A stretch of 64,000 nt of DNA from an uncultured Bacteroidales bacterium (GTDB lineage Bacteria; Bacteroidota; Bacteroidia; Bacteroidales; UBA932), in the NCBI GenBank assembly GCA_947630665.1, contig CANRID010000007.1:1-64000 (forward strand), read 5' to 3'. The notes below the pieces were generated by a model, which worked only from the letters and a program-made list of their open reading frames with translations, was not told the origin of the DNA and did no database searches. The position numbers and the translations under genes were made by a program. Shown in pieces: positions 16,985 to 25,900 of the stretch. Each line of letters begins with the position of its first letter. Within the stretch, counting starts at the first letter, position 1.

Positions 16985-17896
16985 TTATGCGATTGCGCTG
17001 TTCACAAACTCTTTTGGAGTACATCCGACTTGCTTTTTAAAGAAACGGAGAAAATGTTGTGGATATTGGAAACCTAACATATCGGCTACCTGCTTTGTGT
17101 TCAGGTTCGCATCCAGCAAAGCACTTTTGGCAACCTCTGCAATCTTGAGTTGGATATGCTCTTGTGCGGTCTTGCCTGTTTCACTTTTTACCAAATCACC
17201 GAAATAGCTTGGCGAAAGGCAGATCTTGTCTGCAAAGTATTTCACGGTAGGCAATCCGTGCAGTTTTGCCATACCGGAATCCCAATATTCACTCAACATG
17301 CGCTCGAAGCGTACAAGCGCACCGTTGTTCAATTCTTCACGGGTAACAAACTGCCTCTCATAGAAACGCATGCAATAGTTGAGCAGCACCTCTATGTTGG
17401 AAATAATCAGCGATTTGGAGAACCTGTCGATAGGATGCTGTAACTCTCGGACGATCTTCTCCATATAATCCTGAAGAACGATACGCTCTTCGGTTGACAG
17501 ATGCAACGCCTCGTTGGAAGCGTAGGAGAAAAACGAATACTGTTTCATCTTCTGACCCAACGAGGTACGGTTCAGAAAATCGGGATGGAACAGCAATCCG
17601 ACAGCTTCCGGAGCAGGACCGTCCTCTATCCGGTGGATACCGACGGTCTGTCCCGGAGCGAAACTGACAACCGTTTCGTCATCGAAATCATAGATGGTCT
17701 TTCCGTAGTTGATGATGCATCCGGTTGTCTTTTTGAGAAACAACGCATAAAACCCCAGTGTCATCCGATGGGTGGGTTGAGGCACGGAACTGTCGAAATG
17801 CACGATACCGACCAACGGATGGAGCGTCTCGAACCCGAAAAACCGGTTATATTGTTCGATGGTGTCCGCTTTTACTATATCCGCAGTATGATCCAT
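16985..17896 (-). CDS. AraC family transcriptional regulator
   Basis: A 303-residue regulator. The N-terminal 170 residues form a cupin-like sensing domain (AFAPGQTVGIHR-like strands); the C-terminal 100 residues carry two helix-turn-helix units: VKYFADKICLSPSYFGDLVKSETGKT and NTKQVADMLGFQYPQHFLRFFKKQVGCTPKEF. It is transcribed away from the secreted hydrolase gene across a 209-base intergenic region, the usual layout for an AraC protein controlling its divergent neighbour. The inducer is unknown. Confidence 0.92.
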   Translation of the reverse strand: MDHTADIVKADTIEQYNRFFGFETLHPLVGIVHFDSSVPQPTHRMTLGFYALFLKKTTGCIINYGKTIYDFDDETVVSFAPGQTVGIHRIEDGPAPEAVGLLFHPDFLNRTSLGQKMKQYSFFSYASNEALHLSTEERIVLQDYMEKIVRELQHPIDRFSKSLIISNIEVLLNYCMRFYERQFVTREELNNGALVRFERMLSEYWDSGMAKLHGLPTVKYFADKICLSPSYFGDLVKSETGKTAQEHIQLKIAEVAKSALLDANLNTKQVADMLGFQYPQHFLRFFKKQVGCTPKEFVNSAIA

Positions 17897-18046
17897 ATTC
17901 TATGAACTTTTCTTTCAAACGCAATGTTTTCTGTGCAGTACAAAGGAAATATATTTTTCCCGATAATAAAAGCATTGCATGGCAAAACCCGTAATCGTGG
18001 TACTTCTATCCGTAAGATAGGTATCATGCCGCATGACAGAACACCC

Positions 18047-18054
18047 TAATTTTG
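18047..18054 (+). promoter_or_regulatory. -7 box of the hydrolase gene
   Basis: TAatTTTG matches TAnnTTTG exactly, 51 bases before ATG 18106. The 150 bases upstream, up to the divergent AraC start, are the likely operator region. Confidence 0.55.
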
Positions 18055-18105
18055 TAACACACCAACTAAATGATCATAAACATCTGTCAATAAAAACTGA
18101 GAATC

Positions 18106-19191
18106 ATGAATAAAAATATCTTAGTACTGTTTGCAGCATGGGTGCTTTGCATAGAAACTGCCTGCACTGCCGTAAACAATACGGGAAACTATCAAAAGAT
18201 CGGTAACAATATGGAAAATCTGCATTTGACAAACGAGTGGGACAAGACGTTCCCCAAAAGCGACAAAGTGAATCACTGCAAAGTAACATTCGTCAACCGT
18301 TACGGCATTACACTGGCGGCGGATATGTATATGCCGAAAAATCCTGCCGGGAAACTGCCCGCCATCGCTGTCTGCGGACCCTTCGGGGCTGTCAAGGAAC
18401 AGGCGGCCGGACTGTATGCCCAGACAATGGCCGAGCGCGGCTTTCTGACCATCGCTTTCGACCCCTCCTACACCGGAGAGAGCGGCGGCGAGCCTCGCTA
18501 CGTAGTATCGCCCGACATCAATACCGAAGATTTCTCGGCGGCCGTCGATTTCCTGGCCACTAACGACAAGGTCGATTCAGAACGGATCGGCATTATCGGT
18601 ATCTGCGGCTGGGGAGGACTGGCCATCAATGCCGCAGCAGCCGACACGCGCATCAAAGCCACCGTTGCCTCCACCATGTACGACATGAGCCGCGTCAGTG
18701 CCAACGGTTATTTCGATGCCGATGATAATGCCGAAGCCCGCAACGCGCTTCGCAAGGCGCTGTCTGCACAACGGACCGAGGATTTCCGCAACGGCTTCCC
18801 GAAGCCGGCCGGCGGCGTAGCCGATGAAATTCCGGACGATGCCCCGCAGTTCCTCAAAGATTATCATGCCTACTACAAGACCCCGCGCGGCTATCACAAG
18901 CGCTCGCTCAATTCCAATCAGGGGCGGAATGTGACAGGGGCCATTCCTTTCATCAACTTCCCGCTCATGAGCCGTGCGGATGAAATCGAAAGCGCCGTGC
19001 TTGTCATTCATGGCGAAAAGGCCCACTCCCGCTATTTCGGAGAAGATGCGTTCAAGAAACTCAAAGGCGACAACAAGGAACTGATGATTATTCCCGGGGC
19101 GAGCCATACGGATCTTTATGACAACCTGTCCGTCATCCCTTTCGACAAAATAGAAGCATTCTTTCAAAAGAATCTTCAGTTGTACAGGTAA
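18106..19191 (+). CDS. secreted alpha/beta hydrolase (dienelactone hydrolase/YcjY-like)
   Basis: A 361-residue protein with an N-terminal hydrophobic segment ending in ETAC, a possible lipobox, so it may be a lipoprotein. The hydrolase domain begins with YGITLAADMYMPKN, contains GPFGAVKEQAAGLYAQ and FDPSYTGESGGEPR, and has the elbow GICGWGG near 170, with Cys-Gly-Trp-Gly in place of the classical G-x-S-x-G: the nucleophile may be Cys, as in dienelactone hydrolases. Asp and His candidates are in VIHGEKAHSR and GASHTDLYD. Homologues next to AraC regulators are common in gut Bacteroidales. Substrate unknown. Confidence 0.82.
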   Translation: MNKNILVLFAAWVLCIETACTAVNNTGNYQKIGNNMENLHLTNEWDKTFPKSDKVNHCKVTFVNRYGITLAADMYMPKNPAGKLPAIAVCGPFGAVKEQAAGLYAQTMAERGFLTIAFDPSYTGESGGEPRYVVSPDINTEDFSAAVDFLATNDKVDSERIGIIGICGWGGLAINAAAADTRIKATVASTMYDMSRVSANGYFDADDNAEARNALRKALSAQRTEDFRNGFPKPAGGVADEIPDDAPQFLKDYHAYYKTPRGYHKRSLNSNQGRNVTGAIPFINFPLMSRADEIESAVLVIHGEKAHSRYFGEDAFKKLKGDNKELMIIPGASHTDLYDNLSVIPFDKIEAFFQKNLQLYR

Positions 19192-19205
19192 TCCTCCGGG
19201 TGAGG

Positions 19206-20096
19206 CTACTTATAGCCGATTATTTGTGCAATTACCACTGTCTTCACGCCTGCATCGGGAAATTTCTTTCGCACAAACTCTGTCAGGTCCTGATACAGCC
19301 AAACATAGGCACGGGTACCGCCGCCATTGCCCGTGCCGCCGGGAAGACGTACGATAAAAGCATCCATTGTCAGGGAAGTTCTATCGGTAATAGGGCCGAG
19401 AATGAAAGTCCATTGCTCTTTGCCCATTACCTGACCTTCCAACGGCAGCAGCTTGTAGCTGTCCGGGAAATTATCGTCCGTCCTCGTTTTCCTCTCTAAT
19501 TTACCGGCGCCCATCAAAGGATACAATGCGTCTTCATTGAATATTGCGAATTCCGTAAGTTCCTCATTGAAAACATATTGTTTGCACAAAAAAAGGTAGG
19601 ATCTGTTCATGAGAAAATCCTCTACTTCCTCCTTTTTGTCGGCCTCGATAAGATAGCGCCGCTCGACATCCAGACAACTGTAACCGTCCGGCAGCAAATT
19701 CGCAGGAAGCCCTTCCGATTCGCCCTTCTCTTTCGAGATTACTTCAAGCAACTTGTATTCCACCCAAGCCGGATCGCCCATACGGTAGTCCAGGTACCAG
19801 GTTTCGCTTATTTTTATGTGATATTCATACCCCTCTTCATAGGAAAAATCTTGAATGGCCGAAAACGGTTCCCATGCTTGCGCACCTTCTTTTTTTACCG
19901 CATAGACCATGCTGAAATAATTATTGCCGCCGCTGAATACCATGCCCAACAACTCTTTTGAAGCTACAGTGAGTTCATACTCCCGATAGTCGGTTACTTT
20001 GGCTTTTTCATCGTTGTCATCATCGAGACACGCCGTCAGCCCTACCGCCATGAGGCACATGGCGAGCGACATTCCGAGAAGCTCTTTTGTTTTCAT
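19206..20096 (-). CDS. DUF4377-containing lipoprotein
   Basis: A 296-residue protein with a lipoprotein signal (MKTKELLGMSLAMCLMAVGLTAC, lipobox LTAC at about 20-23) followed by an acidic tether DDDNDEK. Residues 40-110 match the DUF4377 pattern: a strand ending YELTVASKE, then a segment with MVFSGGNNYFSMVYAVK, and YEYHIKISETWYLD. The C-terminal part (about 190-296) is a separate unannotated domain. ATG 20096 is preceded by AGGAGAGG, a strong Shine-Dalgarno for this genome, and the lipoprotein signal begins there, which fixes the start. It converges with the hydrolase gene (14-base gap). Function unknown; probably surface-anchored. Confidence 0.75.
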   Translation of the reverse strand: MKTKELLGMSLAMCLMAVGLTACLDDDNDEKAKVTDYREYELTVASKELLGMVFSGGNNYFSMVYAVKKEGAQAWEPFSAIQDFSYEEGYEYHIKISETWYLDYRMGDPAWVEYKLLEVISKEKGESEGLPANLLPDGYSCLDVERRYLIEADKKEEVEDFLMNRSYLFLCKQYVFNEELTEFAIFNEDALYPLMGAGKLERKTRTDDNFPDSYKLLPLEGQVMGKEQWTFILGPITDRTSLTMDAFIVRLPGGTGNGGGTRAYVWLYQDLTEFVRKKFPDAGVKTVVIAQIIGYK

Positions 20097-20470
20097 TGTC
20101 CTCTCCTTTTTATCATTGTTCTTCTCTGTACTCGGGATTATTCCCATCCCGACATAAAGATAGGAATAATTTATGATTATCTGCCTTGCAAAAATCCCGA
20201 ACAATAATAGATTTATTATATGGACAGTGTATAATTTTGACGCTGTGCATCCATGGCATTATATAGCCGGGGAAACAACCGCATCGGCAAACTTTTTTCG
20301 CTTTCATCCTCCACAAAGTCTGTCCACAAGCCGCCATAACCATCTCATTTTATGAACACATCCCCGAATACAAGTATGTAAATGCCGCCATTAATGTATT
20401 TTGGAATAAGGTTCTTAGATAGTAGATATAAGTGAGAACCCTAACAAAATCATAATGAACAAACAGTTAT
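20097..20470. other. 374-base intergenic region at island edge
   Basis: No convincing gene. It contains TATCTTTA on the minus strand (20162-20155), one base from a -7 box and suitable for the DUF4377 gene, overlapped by a perfect 7-bp inverted repeat TCGGGAT/ATCCCGA (20132-20138 and 20146-20152) that could be an operator or leader hairpin. A second inverted repeat GGTTCT/AGAACC (20410-20415, 20435-20440) lies upstream of the recombinase gene. Confidence 0.5.
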
Positions 20471-21682
20471 ATGGCATCAATCAAATTAAAATTCAGAGCG
20501 CATACGGATAACAAGAAAGAGGGTGCGTTGTATTTTCAAGTCATACACGAGAGAGTGGTCAAGCAGGTTAAGACCGATTATCGCATATTTGAATACGAGT
20601 GGGATAAGCGACGCGGAGACATTGTCAAAGAGTTTCCACTATCGGCGGCACGAAACGAGACATTGAGGATTGTCCGCGACAAGATTTTGTGGGAGCAAAG
20701 GAAGTTGGAGCAGATTGCCAAATCTTTTGAGAATATCGGCCAGCCATACACAGCCGATGAGATAATCCACCGCTACAAAGAATCTGCATCGGACAAAACA
20801 ACCGTCTTTGAGTACATGCGTCATCAGTCGGAACGGATGAAGAAGCTCGGCAGAACAAGAACGGGCGAAACCTATCAGCAAACATTGCACAGTTTTATGC
20901 GGTTCCGCAATGGCGTTGATTTATATTTCGATATGTTCTATGCCGATATGGCCGAGCAGTACGAGAGTTATATGCGGGCGAATTGTCTGAGCCGCAATAC
21001 GACCTCTTTTTATATGCGGATTCTTCGGTGTATTTATAACCGGGCTGTCGAGGATGGTCTTGCCCAGCAAAACAATCCGTTCAAAAGAGTCTATACAGGC
21101 GTAGATAAAACAGCCAAACGGGCCATATCGATTAAAGAGATCAAGCGGATCAAGGAATTAGACCTTGCGGATAAACCGGATCTGGATTTCGTCCGCGATC
21201 TGTTTATGCTCTCATTCTATCTTCGTGGAATGTCGTTTATCGATCTGGCTTATTTGCGTAAAAAAGACCTTGCCAATGGCTATATTACCTATATCCGCAA
21301 AAAGACCGGGCAGCAGCTTACGATTCGCTGGGAGCGGTCGATGCAGGAGATTATCGACAAATACCCCGAAAATCCGACACCATATCTGTTGCCGGTCATC
21401 ACGAGGCAAGACGGTACGGAACGCAAACAATACCTCAATAAGATACTGTTTGTCAATCGTAAACTGAAACAGATTGCACAATTGGCGAAGATTGCCACGC
21501 CGCTGACGATGTATGTCAGCCGCCATAGCTGGGCAAGCATCGCCAAGTCGAAAAATATTCCGCTAAGCGTCATCAGCGAGGGCATGGGACACGACAACGA
21601 AGAAACCACACGCATCTATCTCGCCTCACTTGACACAAGTGCGGTAGATAAGGCTAATTGTCTTATCTTAAAAGATTTGTAA
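20471..21682 (+). CDS. tyrosine recombinase (integrase/invertase type)
   Basis: A 403-residue site-specific recombinase. The N-terminal arm-binding domain (SIKLKFRAHTDNKKEGALYFQVIHER) is followed by a SAM-like core-binding domain (about 115-200) and the catalytic domain with Arg in LRGMSFIDLAYLRKKDL near 255, Lys-rich KKTGQQLTIRW, the second Arg in YVSRHSWASIAK near 350, the GHDNEETTRIYL segment and the nucleophile Tyr in IYLASLD. The usual H-x-x-R box reads Y-V-S-R. This size and domain order is shared by Bacteroides transposon integrases and by the Tsr-type DNA invertases. A pair of inverted repeats lies just downstream, favouring the invertase reading. Confidence 0.9.
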   Translation: MASIKLKFRAHTDNKKEGALYFQVIHERVVKQVKTDYRIFEYEWDKRRGDIVKEFPLSAARNETLRIVRDKILWEQRKLEQIAKSFENIGQPYTADEIIHRYKESASDKTTVFEYMRHQSERMKKLGRTRTGETYQQTLHSFMRFRNGVDLYFDMFYADMAEQYESYMRANCLSRNTTSFYMRILRCIYNRAVEDGLAQQNNPFKRVYTGVDKTAKRAISIKEIKRIKELDLADKPDLDFVRDLFMLSFYLRGMSFIDLAYLRKKDLANGYITYIRKKTGQQLTIRWERSMQEIIDKYPENPTPYLLPVITRQDGTERKQYLNKILFVNRKLKQIAQLAKIATPLTMYVSRHSWASIAKSKNIPLSVISEGMGHDNEETTRIYLASLDTSAVDKANCLILKDL

Positions 21683-21723
21683 CCAGTCGTATATGGTGAA
21701 ATATGTTGAGCGAAAAGACGAAC

Positions 21724-21912
21724 CTCTTGTTAAGAGTTATAGTTGATATTGCAAAGATACGCATAATATTGTAAAATCTGAGTTTTTGCCTTTTTTATAA
21801 TAGGACATGAAAGACATTTTATCAGAATTTGTTTGGCAATTCAATCTACATTGATTTCACAATTAATTGATTTACAATGCAAATATCCCTATAATATATC
21901 TCTTAACAAGAG
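21724..21912. repeat. inverted-repeat-bounded segment, candidate invertible promoter
   Basis: CTCTTGTTAAGAG at 21724-21736 and its exact reverse complement CTCTTAACAAGAG at 21900-21912 bound 189 bases between the recombinase stop and the ATG of the next gene (21913). Each arm is itself a near-palindrome with a three-base centre (gtt or aac). The only perfect -7 box inside points left (see next feature). If the segment flips, that box would lie at 21877-21884 facing right, 28 bases before ATG 21913. The repeat is directly seen; inversion is inferred. Confidence 0.65.
21752..21759 (-). promoter_or_regulatory. -7 box inside the invertible segment, facing away
   Basis: Minus strand TATCTTTG, followed by C, matches TAnnTTTGC. 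In the present orientation it would transcribe towards the recombinase 3' end as antisense. No TAnnTTTG occurs on the plus strand of the 230-base intergenic region. A -33 TTTG was not found. Confidence 0.5.
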
Positions 21913-22929
21913 ATGTTTGTAGAAATTGATATATTAGAAGATAACATATTCCTGCTTTCGCCTGAATTACTGAATATCTTGCTTAAAGACCATACCACGA
22001 GCAAGGAGGATATTCAGCACAATATCTTTTGGGCAACTTCCGATTATGAATATTTGGGCAATGGTTATCAATATGATTCGCCTATTCTTCCTTGTCTGAT
22101 TACCGGAGATAACGGACATGTCATCATGCCCCGTGTTCTTAAAAGCCGTGATACACAAACTGCGCGTTCACGGGACATGGCAGAGGTGTTTACCCCGTCA
22201 TGGATATGCAATGCACAGAACAATCTGATTGATGAAGCGTGGTTTGGGAGAAAGGATGTGTTCAATACGGAATACACGGACGAACAAGGATACCATCGGT
22301 GGCAGCCCAATGCGGAGAAGATTCAATTTCCGAAAGGCAAGACTTGGAAGGATTATGTTCGTGACACCCGGTTAGAGATATCCTGCGGAGAAGCCCCTTA
22401 CATAGTAAGCCGGTATGATACCACAAACGGAGAGGCTATCCCAATAGAAGGACGTATCGGACTCCTCGATCGCAAGTTGCGGGTAGTAGGTGAAAATACG
22501 GAAACCTCCGGTGAATGGTTGGAATGGACACAGGAAGCATATAAGAGTACTTACGCTTACGAATGGCAAGGCGACAATTTACTGATTGCCCGAGAATCAA
22601 TGCTCATCTCCTTTATCGAATACTATCAACAGAAATTCGGCAAGCAGCCCTTGTTGAAATCCATCAATTATATCGCCTACATCATTTCGTGGAATGTATG
22701 GCAGATGGACGGGCTGAAAGGTGTCGTTCCGAATAGTTGCGGTGAACGCAGGGAAATTGTTGCCGACCTGTTCGGAACAAGGGAAGAAGTCAGTCAATGC
22801 GAAGGTTGTCTGAAAGATGACATACGCAGGCACAACGGTATCTATTGCCAAATCAAGGACTGGCGGGCAAAAGACCCTAAAACGGGAAAAACGGGAAAAC
22901 GAATCCGATTTATCGACCTCATAAAATAG
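21913..22929 (+). CDS. methyltransferase-like restriction-modification subunit
   Basis: A 338-residue protein with two motifs of N6-adenine methyltransferases: the motif X-like AEVFTPSWICN (90-100) and the motif I-like LEISCGEAPYIVSRYD (154-169). It has no N-P-P-Y motif IV, so it is unlikely to methylate alone. The C-terminal half holds IISWNVWQMDGLKGVVP and a possible metal-binding group C-x2-C (297-300) with other Cys and His. It ends 6 bases before the large nuclease-helicase-methyltransferase gene and should act with it, perhaps as a specificity or AdoMet-binding partner. Similar proteins are often labelled restriction subunit M. The GC content is lower than in the core genes. Confidence 0.65.
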   Translation: MFVEIDILEDNIFLLSPELLNILLKDHTTSKEDIQHNIFWATSDYEYLGNGYQYDSPILPCLITGDNGHVIMPRVLKSRDTQTARSRDMAEVFTPSWICNAQNNLIDEAWFGRKDVFNTEYTDEQGYHRWQPNAEKIQFPKGKTWKDYVRDTRLEISCGEAPYIVSRYDTTNGEAIPIEGRIGLLDRKLRVVGENTETSGEWLEWTQEAYKSTYAYEWQGDNLLIARESMLISFIEYYQQKFGKQPLLKSINYIAYIISWNVWQMDGLKGVVPNSCGERREIVADLFGTREEVSQCEGCLKDDIRRHNGIYCQIKDWRAKDPKTGKTGKRIRFIDLIK

Positions 22930-22935
22930 TGCAGC

Positions 22936-25900
22936 ATGAAATTCACATCTTCACTAAAATTGAAACTGATCTATGTGTTCCGCATCAACGATGCCGCACA
23001 CAGAGGGTGTCTGAAGGTGGGTGAAGCCACTTGTAACGATGACAGCGTTTTGGGGCTTGCTCCGAACAGCAAAGCTCTCAACGACTCTGCGAAGAAGCGC
23101 ATTAACCAATATACGCAGACGGCCGGCATCGCCTACGACCTCTTATATACGGAGCTTACCCTATACAACAGCAAAAAAGGCTTGTGTTCTTTCAACGATA
23201 AGGAAGTGCATCATGTGCTGGAGCGTTCCGGTATTAAGAAAAAGATATTCGATACCGAGAACAAAGCCAACAAATGGTTCATCACGGACCTTGAAACGGT
23301 CAAACGGGCCATAACAGCAGTTAAGGAGGGACGGGAATCGCTCTCTTCCGCAGAAGTATCACATGACCGAACTCCGATTGTGTTCCGTCCTGAACAACGG
23401 GAAGCCATCGAAAAGACCAAGAAGCAATTCAAGAAAGGCAATCAGATGTTGTGGAATGCCAAGATGCGTTTCGGCAAAACGTTGTCGGCCTTGCAAGTGG
23501 TAAAAGATATGGATTTCGGCCGGACTTTGATTCTTACCCATCGCCCTGTGGTGGATAGCGGTTGGTTCGAGGATTTCGGCAAGATATTCTATGATAGTCC
23601 CGGTTTTGCATATGGTTCAAAGAACAATGGTGATAACCATGTTTCATTAGAAACGAGAGCGAAACAGGGCAGATGCAAATATGTGTATTTCGCTTCCATG
23701 CAGGACTTGCGCGGTTCCGAACTCGTAGGCGGCAACTTTGACAAGAACGATGATGTGTTTGCTACCGCATGGGATTGCATCATCGTGGACGAAGCACACG
23801 AGGGGACACAGACGGAACTGGGCAAGGCGGTCATACAGGAACTGACAAAAGCCGATACCAAGATATTGCGCCTTTCCGGCACTCCGTTCAATCTGTTGGA
23901 TGATTTCAAAGAGGATGAAATATATACTTGGGACTATGTAATGGAACAACGGGCCAAGGCTTCGTGGGATTTGATACATTTCGGTGATCCGAATCCATAC
24001 GCTTCCCTGCCCACGATGAACATCTACACCTACGATCTCGGGCGGTTGCTCCATGAGTTCGTGGATGAGGATGTGGCTTTCAACTTCCGCGAGTTTTTCC
24101 GTGTCAATGAGGCCGGGAACTTTATCCACGAAAAAGACGTAAAGGCATTCTTGAATCTTATCACCAAAGAAGACAAGGAGAGCTGCTATCCCTTTGCCAA
24201 CGAGGAATACCGCAATATCTTCCGACATACCCTATGGATGCTGCCGGGCGTGAAAGAGGCTCGCGCCATGAGTGTCATGCTGCAATCACACCCTGTATTC
24301 CAACATTTCAAGGTAGTAAATGTAGCGGGAAACGGTGACGAGGACGAAGAGAGCAAAGATGCGCTTGTCGCGGTGGAAGAAGCCATCGGTAAAGACCCTG
24401 ATGCCACACGCACCATCACCCTGTCTTGCGGACGATTGACCACCGGCGTCAGTGTCAAGGCATGGACAGGCGTATTTATGCTGTCCGGCTCATACAATAC
24501 CGCCGCCTCAAGTTATATGCAGACCATCTTCCGTGTGCAGACACCTGCTACTATCAATGGAAGGGTTAAGGAGCAGTGTTATGTGTTTGATTTCGCACCG
24601 GACAGGACACTGAAAGTCATTGCCGAGACGGCGAAGATTTCAGCCAAGGCAGGAAAGACCAGCGGCAACGACCGCAAGATTATGGGCGAGTTCCTGAACT
24701 TCTGCCCGATTATTTCCATCGAAGGCTCCAAGATGAACCAGTTCGATGTACCCAGAATGTTGGAGCAACTCAAACGTGTTTATGTGGAAAGGGTTGTCCG
24801 CAACGGTTTTGAGGACAGGAGCCTATATAATGATGAGTTGATGAAACTCGATGATTTGGAGTTGCAGGAGTTTGACGACCTGAAAAAGATTATCGGTCAG
24901 ACCAAAGTCATGCCCAAGACCAATCAGGTGGACATCAACAATCAGGGATTGACCGATGAACAATATGAGGAACTGGAAGACCTCGAAAAGAAATCCAAGA
25001 AGAAAGGCAAAGACAAACAGCCGTTGACGGAAGAGGAGAAGAAACGGCTCGAAGAGCTGAAAAAGAAAAAGAACAACCGTGAAGCCGCCATTTCCATTCT
25101 TCGGGGTATCTCCATCCGTATGCCCTTGCTGATTTATGGCGCAGAGTTACAAGATGAATCTCAAGAAATAACGATTGACAACTTCGCCTCGCTTATCGAC
25201 CCGCAATCGTGGGAAGAGTTTATGCCGAAAGGAGTTACCAAACAGAAGTTCAACAGCATCAAGAAATACTACGACCCGGAGATATTCTGTGCGGCAGGCA
25301 AACGCATTCGCGCCATAGCCCGAGCTGCGGACAAGCTGAATGTGGAAGAGCGCATCGAACGCATCACGGATATTTTCAGCACATTCCGCAATCCCGACAA
25401 GGAAACGGTGCTTACGCCTTGGCGTGTGGTGAATATGCACCTTGGGGATTGTCTGGGCGGTTATAACTTCTTCGAAAAAGGTTATGAAACCACATTGTCC
25501 GAACCTCGTTTCATTGACCGAGGCGAAGTGACGGCCAATGTATTCGCCCCGGATTCCCGAATCCTTGAAATCAACTCGAAGTCCGGCTTATATCCACTTT
25601 ACATGGCATACAGCATTTACCGCGCAAGGGTAAAGGATTCTTTATTTTCAGTGTCAAGCATAGAGGATGAACAGAGAATCTGGGACAAAGTGGTGGAGGA
25701 AAACATCTTTGTCATCTGCAAGACGCCTATGGCAAAAGCCATTACCCGCCGTACACTTCTTGGCTTCCGCAAAGGAAAAACCAATATGTGGGCGCCGGAA
25801 GATTTAATCAACAAAATTAAAAACCAGCCCGAACTCTTTATCAGCCGCGTTACGAAGGCTTCAAAGTGGGGCATCTTGAACATAGACATGATGAAATTCA

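Noticed and set aside
21891-21898. TATAAT-like sequence just before the first R-M gene
   Set aside because: It resembles the E. coli -10 box, but the promoters identified elsewhere in this window use TAnnTTTG, which this lacks.
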